This document shows, piece by piece, positions 17,442 to 27,911 of a DNA stretch of 64,000 nucleotides. Both the position numbers and the translations under genes were made by a program. The stretch's first letter is position 1. Every line of letters starts with the position of its first letter. The notes beneath the pieces were generated by a model, which ran no database searches, was not told the DNA's origin, and saw only the letters and a list, made by a program, of their open reading frames with translations. Source of the stretch: an uncultured Shimia sp. (GTDB lineage Bacteria > Pseudomonadota > Alphaproteobacteria > Rhodobacterales > Rhodobacteraceae); contig NZ_CANLRL010000008.1 in the NCBI RefSeq assembly GCF_947493595.1, forward strand, positions 124,001 to 188,000, given 5' to 3'.

Positions 17442-18529
17442 GTCTCTGTCACTTTCGTCTTAAACGCCCCCGGTAGCGTGACTTCGAGCAATTCGATGTC
17501 CGCGCTTGGATCGGCGTATCGGGTTTTCATTCCTGGCGGGATCACAAAGGCATCCCCGGCTTCCAAGGCATGCGGCTCCCGCCCTTCACCTTCCAAAACC
17601 ATCGTGCCCTTCATCACAAAGGTAAAGTGTATTTCCGCATCATGGCACGCCCAATGCGGTGCACCTTCTCCGCAACGGATCACCTGCACCCCCGCCACAT
17701 CTTTCGTGTTGGTTGCAATGGTTGTGTCTCGGGCTATGAAGCCCGGCAATCGAAAGCCGCCCCAAGCCGCGCCTTCTGCCAGATTATGCACAAATCGCTG
17801 CCCATCCCACTCGCGGTCTGGCCGCTCCTGTGGTGTTGGCAACTTCATTTCATGGTCAATTTCGGTCACATGATCCGCTGGCACCCCAATCTCGATCACT
17901 TGTAGATCATCACTGGCTTCGCAGACCCGATGGCGAATTTCCGGCGGCTGGATAAAGCAGTCCCCCGCGTTGAGACGGCGCATGCCACCTTGATCCTCAT
18001 ACAGCACGTCAACCCAACCGTTGACGCAGAAGATCAGCTGAAAGCCCACCTTATGGTAATGCACCATATCCGGCACCGGACCGCCATCGGGAATACGGAT
18101 ATGACTGGCAATCATCGCCCCGCCCAACCGGTCCGGCACCAGATCCCGATAATGCATGCCCGCCCGGCCAATCACCCATGGCGCCTGATCCGCCAATCGT
18201 CGCACCACAAAGGAATGCTGCACCTCCGGCAACACCAGCGGCGGATTTAGGTCTTCAATTTCGATCTTTGTGCCGTTTGGTGCCGTCAGTTCCCGCGCGC
18301 CTCCGGCAAACCCATCTGGATCATCCGTCAAAAGACGAATGCACCCCGGCGCCTCGCTTACACCTTTCTCAACACGCAACCGCAGGCCGTGTCCCGAAAA
18401 CACCGCAACCGTCGGGTCATCCGCCGGATAAATCATATCCATCCGCATTTTGAGCACTTTGGTGTAAAAGGGGATGTCATCGCGCAGTTCCTGCGTTGGC
18501 AACCTTACTTCCGCTCTGATCTCTTCCAT
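17438..18529 (-). CDS. VOC-like plus double-cupin protein heading nucleoside operon
   Basis: A 363-residue protein of unknown activity. Residues 1-95 look like a glyoxalase/VOC half (EVRLPTQELRDDIPFYTKVL ... AVFSGHGLRLRVEKG). Residues about 120-215 are a first cupin (HYHKVGFQLIFCVNGWVDVL; GDCFIQPPEIRH), and about 255-355 a second (GEGAPHWACHDAEIHFTFVMKG; GDAFVIPPGMKTRY). Histidines at the metal positions are present in both, so it may be a metalloenzyme acting on a small oxygenated substrate. The ATG at 18529 follows GGGGAGTGGGA; the open frame upstream lacks such a site. As first gene of the operon with cdd, deoA, deoB, add and upp, a role in nucleoside or pentose handling is likely but unproven. 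Confidence 0.8.
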   Translation of the reverse strand: MEEIRAEVRLPTQELRDDIPFYTKVLKMRMDMIYPADDPTVAVFSGHGLRLRVEKGVSEAPGCIRLLTDDPDGFAGGARELTAPNGTKIEIEDLNPPLVLPEVQHSFVVRRLADQAPWVIGRAGMHYRDLVPDRLGGAMIASHIRIPDGGPVPDMVHYHKVGFQLIFCVNGWVDVLYEDQGGMRRLNAGDCFIQPPEIRHRVCEASDDLQVIEIGVPADHVTEIDHEMKLPTPQERPDREWDGQRFVHNLAEGAAWGGFRLPGFIARDTTIATNTKDVAGVQVIRCGEGAPHWACHDAEIHFTFVMKGTMVLEGEGREPHALEAGDAFVIPPGMKTRYADPSADIELLEVTLPGAFKTKVTET

Positions 18530-18558
18530 TCCCACTCCCCACTGTGACCTCACGGCAG

Positions 18559-18588
18559 AATTTACCGAGAATGTAACCAAATGGTCAA
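18559..18588 (-). promoter_or_regulatory. Candidate sigma-70 promoter of nucleoside-salvage operon
   Basis: On the minus strand TTGACC (18588-18583) and TAAATT (18564-18559) are separated by 18 bp, ending 29 bp before the first start codon of the operon. Spacing and sequence are plausible but the -10 is weak. Confidence 0.3.
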
Positions 18589-18727
18589 AAATTCAACGGT
18601 GAAATTTTAGGGCTTTTCATCAAGGCACATTTGCCCATTCCCACAGAAGAAAAATTAGTTTAATGCTGAACCAAATTTCAACCACCCCACAAACCGCCGC
18701 TGCGCCCCGCGCACTATGAGGTCCGCC

Positions 18728-21007
<2,280 letters not shown>

Positions 21008-21027
21008 GCCGCCATGACTAGCACACG

Positions 21028-21059
21028 AAAACGCGGCGGAGTGATTCCCGCCGCGTTTT
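21028..21059 (+). terminator. Rho-independent terminator after maeB
   Basis: AAAACGCGGCGG (21028-21039) pairs perfectly with CCGCCGCGTTTT (21048-21059) around an 8-nt loop, beginning about 20 nt after the maeB stop. The T-tract is short (four T). Confidence 0.8.
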
Positions 21060-21071
21060 GCATTTCTGAAC

Positions 21072-21173
21072 TTCGCAACTTTGCAAAGACCTCCTCAGTT
21101 TCCAGCGAAGCCCAAGCAAACCCACCTCTTTGCAAAAATTTGCAGCGCCGCTCGGCAAAGACTTGCAAATTTT
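21072..21173 (+). promoter_or_regulatory. Cluster of TTTGCAAA-like sites before prpE
   Basis: Three closely spaced pairs: TTCGCAACTTTGCAAA (21072-21087), TTTGCAAAAATTTGCA (21129-21144) and GGCAAAGACTTGCAAA (21154-21169). TTTGCAAA repeats are the binding motif described for PccR-type short-chain acyl-CoA regulators (ScfR family, related to RamB) at the propionyl-CoA carboxylase promoter of Rhodobacter. Spacing within the pairs here (0-2 bp) is tighter than the 4 bp described there. The site lies 90-190 bp before the propionyl-CoA synthetase gene, which fits functionally. Confidence 0.5.
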
Positions 21174-21262
21174 CCGCGATAATCTGCCACGCCCGCCTCC
21201 CCAAGACTTGCCGCCACGACAGCCCCTCCTCTATCCATTTGGGTAAGGATAGGAGGACACCC

Positions 21263-23155
21263 ATGTCATATCAGGACGTCTACAACGGCTGGAAGAACGA
21301 CCCCGAAGCATTCTGGATGCAAGCGGCAGACGCGATTGACTGGGATACCCCCCCCAGCAAAGCGCTCTTTGACAAAGGCGACCACATGTATGAGTGGTTC
21401 TCCGACGCCAAGGTCAACACCTGCTGGAACGCCGTGGACCGCCACGTGGAGGCAGGTCGCGGCGAGCAAACCGCCATTATTCACGACAGCCCCATCACCC
21501 ACTCCAAACGCGAGATCTCTTATGTGGAGCTGCGCAACCGTGTCGCCTCCCTCGCAGGCGCTCTGCGCGCCAAAGGTGTGGAAAAAGGCGACCGCGTCAT
21601 CATCTACATGCCGATGATCCCCGAAGCGCTCGAAGCCATGTTGGCTTGCGCTCGCCTTGGCGCGATCCACTCGGTGGTGTTTGGCGGCTTTGCCGCCAAC
21701 GAGCTGGCCGTGCGCATCGACGACGCCAAACCAAAAGCCATCATCGCCGCCTCCTGTGGCCTCGAGCCAGGGCGCGTGGTGCACTACAAACCTCTGCTGG
21801 ACGGCGCCATTGAGCTTGCCACTCACAAGCCGGATTTCTGCGTGATCTTCCAACGTGAACAAGAAGTGGCGCAGCTGATCGAAGGTCGCGATTTTAACTG
21901 GCACGGCTTCCAATACGGTGTGGAACCAGCCGAGTGTGTGCCTGTCGAAGGCAATCATCCCGCCTACATCCTCTATACCTCCGGCACCACCGGCCAACCT
22001 AAAGGTGTGGTGCGCCACACTGCCGGTCACTTGGTCGCTTTGAACTGGACGATGAAGAACGTCTTCAACGTCGATCCGGGCGACGTGTTCTGGGCTGCGT
22101 CCGATGTAGGCTGGGTTGTCGGCCACAGCTACATCACCTACGCGCCACTGATCCATGGCAACACCACCATTGTGTTTGAAGGCAAACCCGTGGGCACACC
22201 TGACGCTGGCACCTTCTGGCGGGTAATTTCCGAACATAAGGTCAAAACCTTCTTCACTGCCCCAACGGCTTTCCGCGCCGTGAAACGCGAAGACCCAAAA
22301 GGCGAATTTGTGAAGAAATACGACCTCTCCTGCATGGAACAGGTCTTCCTCGCCGGGGAACGTGCCGATCCGGACACCATCATCTGGGCGCAAGACCAGC
22401 TACAAAAACCAATCATCGACCACTGGTGGCAGACGGAGCTGGGCTACCCCGCGATCTGCAACCCCGTGGGCATTGAGCTTTTGCCAGTGAAACTCGGCAG
22501 CCCCTCCCTGCCCATGCCGGGCTACGACATGAAAGTGCTCGACGAGGGCGGCAACGAACTGCCCGCAGGTGAACTGGGCGCAATTGTCAGCAAGCTGCCT
22601 TTGCCACCGGGCACCCTGCCAACTCTGTGGAACGCAGAAGACCGCTTCAAAAAATCCTACCTGACCAACTTCCCCGGTTACTATGAAACCGGCGATGCGG
22701 GCATGATTGACGAAGACGGCTACGTCTACATCATGGCGCGCACCGATGACGTCATTAATGTCGCAGGCCACCGCCTCTCCACCGGCGGTATGGAAGAGGT
22801 GCTTGCGGGGCACCCGGATGTGGCCGAATGCGCGGTGATTGGCGTGGCCGATCAGCTCAAGGGCCAGATGCCGGTGGGTTTCCTCTGCCTGAACGCAGGG
22901 GCGGATCGCGACAACGCTGAGGTGGTGAAAGAAGTTGTGAAACTGGTGCGCGAAAAAATTGGCCCGGTGGCGGCCTTCAAACTGGCTGTTGTGGTCGATC
23001 GCCTGCCAAAAACCCGTTCCGGCAAAATCCTGCGCGGCACCATGGTCAGCATCGCTGATGGCACTGAGTGGAAAATGCCAGCGACCATTGATGATCCGGT
23101 CATTCTGGATGAAATCACCGTTGCCCTGCAAAGCATTGGCTACGCCAAATCGTAA
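21263..23155 (+). CDS. prpE: Propionyl-CoA synthetase (AMP-forming)
   Basis: Activates propionate to propionyl-CoA with ATP and CoA. The 630-residue protein belongs to the acyl-adenylating superfamily: ILYTSGTTGQPKGVVRHTAGH is the AMP-binding P-loop region, YYETGDAGMIDEDGYVYIMARTDDVINVAGHR spans the hinge, and the C-terminal catalytic lysine is in PKTRSGKILRG. WWQTELGYP is the conserved motif of the acetyl/propionyl-CoA synthetase group; the protein aligns best in my reading with PrpE rather than Acs because of its N-terminus (YNGWKNDPEAFW). The start follows AGGAGGACACCC. The upstream open frame is leader DNA rich in regulatory sites. Confidence 0.93.
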   Translation: MSYQDVYNGWKNDPEAFWMQAADAIDWDTPPSKALFDKGDHMYEWFSDAKVNTCWNAVDRHVEAGRGEQTAIIHDSPITHSKREISYVELRNRVASLAGALRAKGVEKGDRVIIYMPMIPEALEAMLACARLGAIHSVVFGGFAANELAVRIDDAKPKAIIAASCGLEPGRVVHYKPLLDGAIELATHKPDFCVIFQREQEVAQLIEGRDFNWHGFQYGVEPAECVPVEGNHPAYILYTSGTTGQPKGVVRHTAGHLVALNWTMKNVFNVDPGDVFWAASDVGWVVGHSYITYAPLIHGNTTIVFEGKPVGTPDAGTFWRVISEHKVKTFFTAPTAFRAVKREDPKGEFVKKYDLSCMEQVFLAGERADPDTIIWAQDQLQKPIIDHWWQTELGYPAICNPVGIELLPVKLGSPSLPMPGYDMKVLDEGGNELPAGELGAIVSKLPLPPGTLPTLWNAEDRFKKSYLTNFPGYYETGDAGMIDEDGYVYIMARTDDVINVAGHRLSTGGMEEVLAGHPDVAECAVIGVADQLKGQMPVGFLCLNAGADRDNAEVVKEVVKLVREKIGPVAAFKLAVVVDRLPKTRSGKILRGTMVSIADGTEWKMPATIDDPVILDEITVALQSIGYAKS

Positions 23156-23162
23156 CACCGGA

Positions 23163-23208
23163 GCGGGGGCCAGCCCCCGCGCCCCCGGGATATTTGGGGC
23201 AAGAAGAA
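23163..23208 (+). repeat. Dispersed hairpin repeat, second copy
   Basis: An 8-bp GC stem with a 2-nt loop (GCGGGGGC / GCCCCCGC, 23163-23180) is followed by GCCCCCGGGATATTTGGGG and AAGAAGAAAC. It shares the CCGGGATATTTGGGG core with 7191-7233 and also lies just after a stop codon, between convergent prpE and nadK. Confidence 0.65.
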
Positions 23209-23216
23209 ACCAGGAC

Positions 23217-23246
23217 GGCGCGCCAAATCGAGGGCGCGCCTTTTTT
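23217..23246 (+). terminator. Rho-independent terminator after prpE
   Basis: GGCGCGCC (23217-23224) pairs with GGCGCGCC (23233-23240), an 8-bp perfect stem with an 8-nt loop, and runs into six T. It ends 2 bp before the convergent nadK stop. Confidence 0.9.
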
Positions 23247-23247
23247 G

Positions 23248-24009
23248 TTAGACAAACTGTTCGCGGATGAGACGTTCTTCCAACCCGTGGCCCGGATCAA
23301 ACAGGATCCTGTGCGCGACACTCTCATCTGAGCGGATCTCAACAGCGGCCACATTTTCAAACGACCGGCTGTCCGCATGGGCCATCACCGGCCGCTTGTG
23401 ACTTTCCAGCACTTCAAAAGACACCGTTGCCTGCTTTGGCAACAACGCCCCGCGCCATCGTCGTGGTCGAAATGGTGCAATTGCGGTAAGCGCCAGCACA
23501 TCGGAACCGATTGGCAAGATCGGGCCATGTGCCGAATAATTATAGGCGGTGGAGCCCGCAGGCGTACTGATCAGCGCGCCGTCACACACCAGCTCCTCCA
23601 TACGCAACCGGCCATCAATCTTTATGCGCAGCTTGGCCGCCTGTGGCCCTGCCCGCAGCAAAGACACTTCGTTGATCGCCAGCGCCTCATGCACGGAGTT
23701 GTCGACACAGGTCGCCCGCATCGCCAAGGGATTGAGCTTCTCCTCCTCCGCCGCAGCCAAACGCTCCGTTAAATCGCTTTCCGAATAGGTATTCATAAGG
23801 AACCCCACCGTGCCCCGATTCATACCGTAAACAGGTGCAGGCAGCGCCTGTGTGTCATGCAGCGTGTGCAGCATAAAGCCATCACCACCGAGTGCGACAA
23901 TCACGTCTGCCTCTTCGGGCGCGACATTGCCATAGCGGCCAATCAATGCGGCCCGCGCGGTTTGCGCCACCGGCGCGTTGCTGGCCAAAAAGGCGATTCT
24001 TTCGGACAT
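23248..24009 (-). CDS. nadK: NAD kinase
   Basis: Phosphorylates NAD+ to NADP+. The 253-residue protein has the GGDG motif ([17 protein letters not shown]), the NE/D-rich strand [11 protein letters not shown] and the glycine-rich [21 protein letters not shown] signature. Length is typical of the short alphaproteobacterial enzyme. The ATG at 24009 ([10 protein letters not shown]) has GGAGCTGGGA upstream; the frame is open for seven more codons. Confidence 0.94.
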   Translation of the reverse strand: MSERIAFLASNAPVAQTARAALIGRYGNVAPEEADVIVALGGDGFMLHTLHDTQALPAPVYGMNRGTVGFLMNTYSESDLTERLAAAEEEKLNPLAMRATCVDNSVHEALAINEVSLLRAGPQAAKLRIKIDGRLRMEELVCDGALISTPAGSTAYNYSAHGPILPIGSDVLALTAIAPFRPRRWRGALLPKQATVSFEVLESHKRPVMAHADSRSFENVAAVEIRSDESVAHRILFDPGHGLEERLIREQFV

Positions 24010-24204
24010 ATCGGTCCCAGCTCCAGTCAAACACCAGCAGGTTTCCCCGCCCTGCCAAAGGTTTCCTATGGCGTCATATGTTTATCCCCTGCACCATCTT
24101 CGGCGGTCAGGCAAGGTTTTGCGTCGCTTTGAGACCTTTCAACACAACAACCTTTCCTTTAGGAACCGCATCAACGCGAACCCCCTGATCTGGAGCACAT
24201 GCCC

Positions 24205-25497
24205 ATGTCCACCACCCGTGATGCTGGCTTTTTCACCGAATCCCTCGCCTCCCGCGACCCGGAGCTGTTTGGCTCGATCACCAACGAGCTGGGTCGCCAG
24301 CGCGACGAGATCGAATTGATCGCCTCTGAGAACATTGTGTCCGCTGCCGTGATGGAAGCGCAGGGCACCGTGCTCACCAACAAATACGCCGAAGGCTACC
24401 CGGGCCGCCGCTACTACGGTGGTTGCCAACATGTGGACGTGGCCGAAAACCTCGCCATCGACCGCGCCAAAGAGCTGTTTGGCTGTGAGTTTGCCAACGT
24501 GCAGCCAAACTCCGGCTCCCAAGCCAACCAAGGTGTGTTTCAGGCGTTGATCCAGCCAGGTGACACCATCCTCGGCATGGACCTGGCCTCTGGCGGTCAC
24601 CTGACCCACGGCGCACGTCCAAACCAATCCGGCAAATGGTTCAATGCCGTATCTTACGGTGTGCGCCGCGACGACAACCTGATCGACTACGATCAGGTCG
24701 AAGCGCAGGCCAAAAAGCACCAGCCTAAGATGATTATCGCCGGTGGTTCCGCCATCCCACGTCAGATCGACTTCGCCCGCTTCCGTGAGATTGCGGACAT
24801 GGTTGGCGCCTACCTGCTGGTCGACATGGCGCATATCGCTGGTCTGGTTGCCGCTGGTGAGCACCCATCGCCATTCCCACACGCACACGTTGCCACCACT
24901 ACCACGCACAAAACCCTGCGCGGCCCACGCGGCGGCATGATCCTGACCAACGACGCCGACATCGCCAAGAAGCTGAACTCGGCCATCTTCCCGGGCATTC
25001 AGGGCGGCCCGTTGATGCACGTCATCGCTGCCAAAGCTGTGGCCTTTGGCGAAGCGCTGCGCCCTGAATTCAAAGAGTACCAAAAACAAGTCCGCGCCAA
25101 CGCTGTGGCCCTGGCGGACCAGCTGATCAAAGGTGGTTTGGACATCGTCACCGGCGGCACTGATACGCACGTGATGTTGGTGGATCTGCGCCCGAAAGCC
25201 GTGACCGGCAACATCGCTGACAAAGCCCTTGGCCGCGCGCACATCACCACCAACAAAAACGGCATCCCGTTTGACCCGGAAAAGCCGATGGTGACCTCCG
25301 GCCTGCGCTTGGGCACACCCGCGGGCACCACCCGTGGCTTTGGCGAAGAAGAGTTCCGCGCAATTGCCGACATGATTGTCGAAGTGGTCGACGGCCTGGC
25401 CGCCAACGGCGAAGAGGGCAATGCCGAGGTGGAAGCCTCTGTCCGCGCCAAAGTGGCCGATCTCTGCGCCCGCTTCCCGCTGTACCCAAACCTGTAA
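24205..25497 (+). CDS. glyA: Serine hydroxymethyltransferase
   Basis: PLP enzyme that converts serine and tetrahydrofolate to glycine and methylene-THF, the main source of one-carbon units. The 430-residue protein has the Schiff-base lysine in [14 protein letters not shown], the early [10 protein letters not shown] segment and the C-terminal [15 protein letters not shown] motif. Two ATGs are possible: 24199 lies 3 nt after GGAG and 24205 lies 9 nt after it; the second has more usual spacing. A strong terminator follows. Confidence 0.96.
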   Translation: MSTTRDAGFFTESLASRDPELFGSITNELGRQRDEIELIASENIVSAAVMEAQGTVLTNKYAEGYPGRRYYGGCQHVDVAENLAIDRAKELFGCEFANVQPNSGSQANQGVFQALIQPGDTILGMDLASGGHLTHGARPNQSGKWFNAVSYGVRRDDNLIDYDQVEAQAKKHQPKMIIAGGSAIPRQIDFARFREIADMVGAYLLVDMAHIAGLVAAGEHPSPFPHAHVATTTTHKTLRGPRGGMILTNDADIAKKLNSAIFPGIQGGPLMHVIAAKAVAFGEALRPEFKEYQKQVRANAVALADQLIKGGLDIVTGGTDTHVMLVDLRPKAVTGNIADKALGRAHITTNKNGIPFDPEKPMVTSGLRLGTPAGTTRGFGEEEFRAIADMIVEVVDGLAANGEEGNAEVEASVRAKVADLCARFPLYPNL

Positions 25498-25521
25498 GAA
25501 CAGCGGCTCCAACAGTAATAC

Positions 25522-25549
25522 CGCCCGGCTCTCACGGCCGGGCGTTTTT
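25522..25549 (+). terminator. Rho-independent terminator after glyA
   Basis: CGCCCGGC (25522-25529) pairs with GCCGGGCG (25537-25544) around a 7-nt loop and runs into five T, 24 nt after the glyA stop. Confidence 0.9.
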
Positions 25550-25739
25550 ATTTCCCCCACAGCTTTGGACGTGCACTCTCAGCAGCCTGATCCATCGCGC
25601 TTTTGCGCACAAACCGCTCTCGGCGATCCTCGCGCCAATGTGGCTGTAGTTTCGCTTCAGATACAGCCGTCGCATCCTTGTCACTCCAATGGTTTTGACG
25701 GGTGGCTACCTGAAAGCTATTTGAAAGAATTCCCAACAT
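25548..25739 (-). CDS. Small hypothetical protein divergent from LysR gene
   Basis: A 63-residue ORF with a strong ribosome binding site (AAGGAG, 8 nt before the ATG at 25739). The product is highly charged in its second half (WREDRRERFVRKSAMDQAAE, ending RPKLWGK) and has no signal peptide or membrane helix. I do not recognise a family. Evidence for coding is the Shine-Dalgarno site, the good start, and its position divergent from a LysR-type gene 97 bp away, the arrangement in which LysR regulators often control the neighbour. It ends against the glyA terminator. Confidence 0.55.
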   Translation of the reverse strand: MLGILSNSFQVATRQNHWSDKDATAVSEAKLQPHWREDRRERFVRKSAMDQAAESARPKLWGK

Positions 25740-25799
25740 ATTTGGTACTCCTTGTGTTGATCTGTTTCAAACATGGTGGACTCGCGCCTGAAAATCGAC

Positions 25800-25819
25800 T
25801 CAATATGACATTCAATATG
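25800..25819. promoter_or_regulatory. Direct repeat TCAATATG-N4-TCAATATG before LysR gene
   Basis: Two identical 8-bp blocks, 12 bp apart, lie 18 bp before the LysR start in the divergent promoter region shared with the small ORF. It could be part of an autoregulatory site, but the classic T-N11-A dyad is not clear. Confidence 0.3.
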
Positions 25820-25836
25820 TAAGCTGGATTTACAGT

Positions 25837-26712
25837 ATGGATTGGGCCACTCTGCCATCTCTCGCCGCCCTGCGGGCCTTTGAAGCCGCTGCGCGTCATC
25901 AAAACCTCAGCGCCGCGGCTCGAGAACTCAATGTCACCCATGCTGCTATTGCCCAACATGTCCGCAGCTTGGAGGCGGAGTTGTCCACGCCGCTTCTGTT
26001 TCGATCCGGCCGCGGCGTGGCCCTCACCGAAGAAGGTCGTCATCTGGCGCAACATCTCTCCGACGGTTTTGAGGTGATTTCCGAAGGTGTCTCTGCCCTT
26101 CAGCGTTCCAAAGAAGACCGCCCGCTCAGTGTCAGTGTCACGCCATCCTTTGCCGCCAACTGGCTGATGCCACGCATCGGCGGCTTCTGGCAGAAACACC
26201 CGGAGATCTCACTCAGCATCAACCCAAGTGTGAGCTTGATTGACCTGCGCCGCGATGGCTTTGACATGGCGATCCGGTTTGGCAATGGGCAATGGCCAGG
26301 GGTGTCGTCCGAATTGCTCACGTCGGGGGAGTTTTGGGTAGTTGCCTCCCCTAAGCTGCTCAAAACAAATTCGGAAATCAGCCTCACAGACGCTGGGACC
26401 TACCCGTGGCTGATGGATTTGCACATGTTGGAATGGCGCCAAGTGGTGGAAGACGCCGGACTTGACCTCAACACTGTGGAGATGACATCGCTGGAGACCA
26501 ATGAGCTTGTGCTCTCTGCCACCGTGGCTGGCTTGGGGGTCTCTGTACACCCCCGATCCCTGGTAGAGAGGGAAGTTGCTTTTGGCACGCTTGTGCAGAT
26601 CACCAGCCTGCCCCGCACCGACCTTGGCTATCATTTGGTTACGTTGCCGCGCCCGCTCAACGCCAAGGAACGGGCATTTCGCAAATGGCTGATGGCCGAG
26701 GCAAAAACCTAG
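25837..26712 (+). CDS. LysR-family transcriptional regulator (GcvA-like)
   Basis: A 291-residue regulator. The N-terminal winged helix-turn-helix (residues 1-65; LAALRAFEAAARHQNLSAAARELNVTHAAIAQHVRSLE) is of the GcvA/AmpR subgroup, in which LNVTHAAISQHVR is typical. The effector-binding domain (about 93-291) has the two-lobed periplasmic-binding-protein-like form, with RRDGFDMAIRFGNGQW a usual GcvA-group feature. Target and ligand cannot be named; the divergent small ORF is the closest candidate target. Confidence 0.9.
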   Translation: MDWATLPSLAALRAFEAAARHQNLSAAARELNVTHAAIAQHVRSLEAELSTPLLFRSGRGVALTEEGRHLAQHLSDGFEVISEGVSALQRSKEDRPLSVSVTPSFAANWLMPRIGGFWQKHPEISLSINPSVSLIDLRRDGFDMAIRFGNGQWPGVSSELLTSGEFWVVASPKLLKTNSEISLTDAGTYPWLMDLHMLEWRQVVEDAGLDLNTVEMTSLETNELVLSATVAGLGVSVHPRSLVEREVAFGTLVQITSLPRTDLGYHLVTLPRPLNAKERAFRKWLMAEAKT

Positions 26713-26775
26713 CCCGACCAACATCAAAGGCAGCTGAGGACACGCCCCAACTGCCGTCTTCGTTTAGTCGCCTCC

Positions 26776-27060
26776 TCAGACGTTTGGCTTCGTATCCAAC
26801 AACGCCTCTTCCAGCATTTTTTCGTCACGCACTTCCTCAATGCGGCGAATGCGATCATCACGCTGCTGATTGTCAAAACGGTACTTCACAACATTGATCA
26901 GGCTTATGGTGAGCAACACAATGCCCATACCCCAGTAGCCCTTGGTGGAGAGCGGCACATCCGTCGACATCCAAAGGGAAATACCGAGCAGAATATAGGC
27001 CAGCGCCACACCGGCCATGTTGAGCATTACGATGGTGGAATTGTCGTTACGGTCAGTCAT
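26776..27060 (-). CDS. YiaA/YiaB-family inner membrane protein
   Basis: A 94-residue protein with two hydrophobic helices (about 10-32 and 41-60) joined by a short loop (STDVPLSTKGYWGMG), the layout of the YiaAB two-helix domain, followed by a charged cytoplasmic tail (QQRDDRIRRIEEVRDEKMLEEAL). The family is of unknown function. It lies 55 bp downstream of the PspA-like gene on the same strand, so the two are probably one transcription unit under the TetR-type operators at 27814-27885. Confidence 0.85.
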   Translation of the reverse strand: MTDRNDNSTIVMLNMAGVALAYILLGISLWMSTDVPLSTKGYWGMGIVLLTISLINVVKYRFDNQQRDDRIRRIEEVRDEKMLEEALLDTKPNV

Positions 27061-27115
27061 GTTGATTTCTCCGAATTTTTTGAGTTTGAATATTGTCTTG
27101 CCGAAAGCGGCGGTT

Positions 27116-27796
27116 TTACTTGGGTTGGGTTTTCAGGCGGTTCATCACGGACGCAGCAGTTGCTTTGCTCGCATCCCCAAATCCTGCATCCGCCATGCGC
27201 CCCGCGATTTCGCCATGGTTCAGGCCACTGTCGATCTCGCGCAGAATTTCGCCCTGTTCAAACGGATCATCTTCGCCCATCACGCGGGAAATCAGTGCTT
27301 CAGCCTCTTCAAACGGGCTGTCCCCTCCCAAATGGCGGTTCACCTTGCGCTGAATGCCTTGTTCCTTACGCATGGCGCGCGCCGATACGGCCCCCTGCTT
27401 CAGATCAATGATACGGCGGTGCGCGGTTTCCACACTCTGGCGCAGCTGCATAATCCGCGCTTCCAGGCGCGCTTGAGTTTGCTGACGCCCCGCCAACTCG
27501 TTTTCCAGATCCGCAATCGCTTGCGCTGCTTGCTGCGCCAGATCTTCTCGACCCTCTGCAAGGGCCTGTTTGGCACGCGCTAGCAGATCCACAATGCGGC
27601 CTTCCAAAGTTTCTATCTGGCGCTGCTCACCGCGCTCCCTCTGGATCAAACCGGCCAAAGCCACCTTTGCCGCCTTCAGGTTTGCGCTCGCTTCGCGAAT
27701 TTTTTGATCAATCAGCTCAATGGCATAGACGTCACGCACCTGTTCTTCGGCCCGGGCGTTTGCCCCCACAATCAAAGTTTTCAAAGTTCCGAACAT
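27116..27796 (-). CDS. PspA/IM30-family membrane stress protein
   Basis: A 226-residue, almost entirely alpha-helical protein with long coiled coils (residues about 30-150; charged heptads and QQAAQAIADLENELAGRQQTQARLEARI), as in PspA/IM30/Vipp1 proteins, which are ESCRT-III relatives that coat damaged inner membrane. The N-terminal helix MFGTLKTLIVGANARAEEQV corresponds to the membrane-binding helix. The ATG at 27796 follows GGAGGGA; eight extra residues are open upstream. No pspF or pspBC is nearby, and no sigma-54 promoter is seen. Instead three TGAAC-N3-GTTCA palindromes lie just upstream, so control by the adjacent TetR protein is likely. Confidence 0.85.
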   Translation of the reverse strand: MFGTLKTLIVGANARAEEQVRDVYAIELIDQKIREASANLKAAKVALAGLIQRERGEQRQIETLEGRIVDLLARAKQALAEGREDLAQQAAQAIADLENELAGRQQTQARLEARIMQLRQSVETAHRRIIDLKQGAVSARAMRKEQGIQRKVNRHLGGDSPFEEAEALISRVMGEDDPFEQGEILREIDSGLNHGEIAGRMADAGFGDASKATAASVMNRLKTQPK

Positions 27797-27813
27797 CTGT
27801 CCCTCCATTTTTT

Positions 27814-27826
27814 TGAACATCGTTCA
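27814..27826. promoter_or_regulatory. TetR-type operator O1 before pspA-like gene
   Basis: TGAACATCGTTCA, a dyad of TGAAC and GTTCA around three bases, centred 24 bp before the pspA-like start codon. Identical to O2 and the inverse of O3. Confidence 0.75.
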
Positions 27827-27849
27827 CAAATAGGGTGATAGAATTTTCC

Positions 27850-27862
27850 TGAACATCGTTCA
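27850..27862. promoter_or_regulatory. TetR-type operator O2 before pspA-like gene
   Basis: TGAACATCGTTCA, same 13 bases as O1, centre 36 bp further upstream. Together with O3 it forms a perfect 13-bp inverted repeat. Confidence 0.75.
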
Positions 27863-27872
27863 AGAAAATAAT

Positions 27873-27885
27873 TGAACGATGTTCA
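27873..27885. promoter_or_regulatory. TetR-type operator O3 before pspA-like gene
   Basis: TGAACGATGTTCA, the exact reverse complement of O1 and O2, centre 23 bp from O2. It lies between the pspA-like start and the end of the TetR gene. Confidence 0.75.
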
Positions 27886-27911
27886 CTTTTCTTTGAAGCA
27901 CCTGTTTTTAC

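Noticed and set aside
21266..22393. 375-residue minus-strand ORF opposite prpE
   Set aside because: Antisense shadow with His- and Phe-rich composition; the sense frame has all adenylate-forming motifs.
24139..25560. 473-residue minus-strand ORF opposite glyA
   Set aside because: Antisense shadow of a highly conserved gene; His/Gly/Val-rich composition and no start signals.
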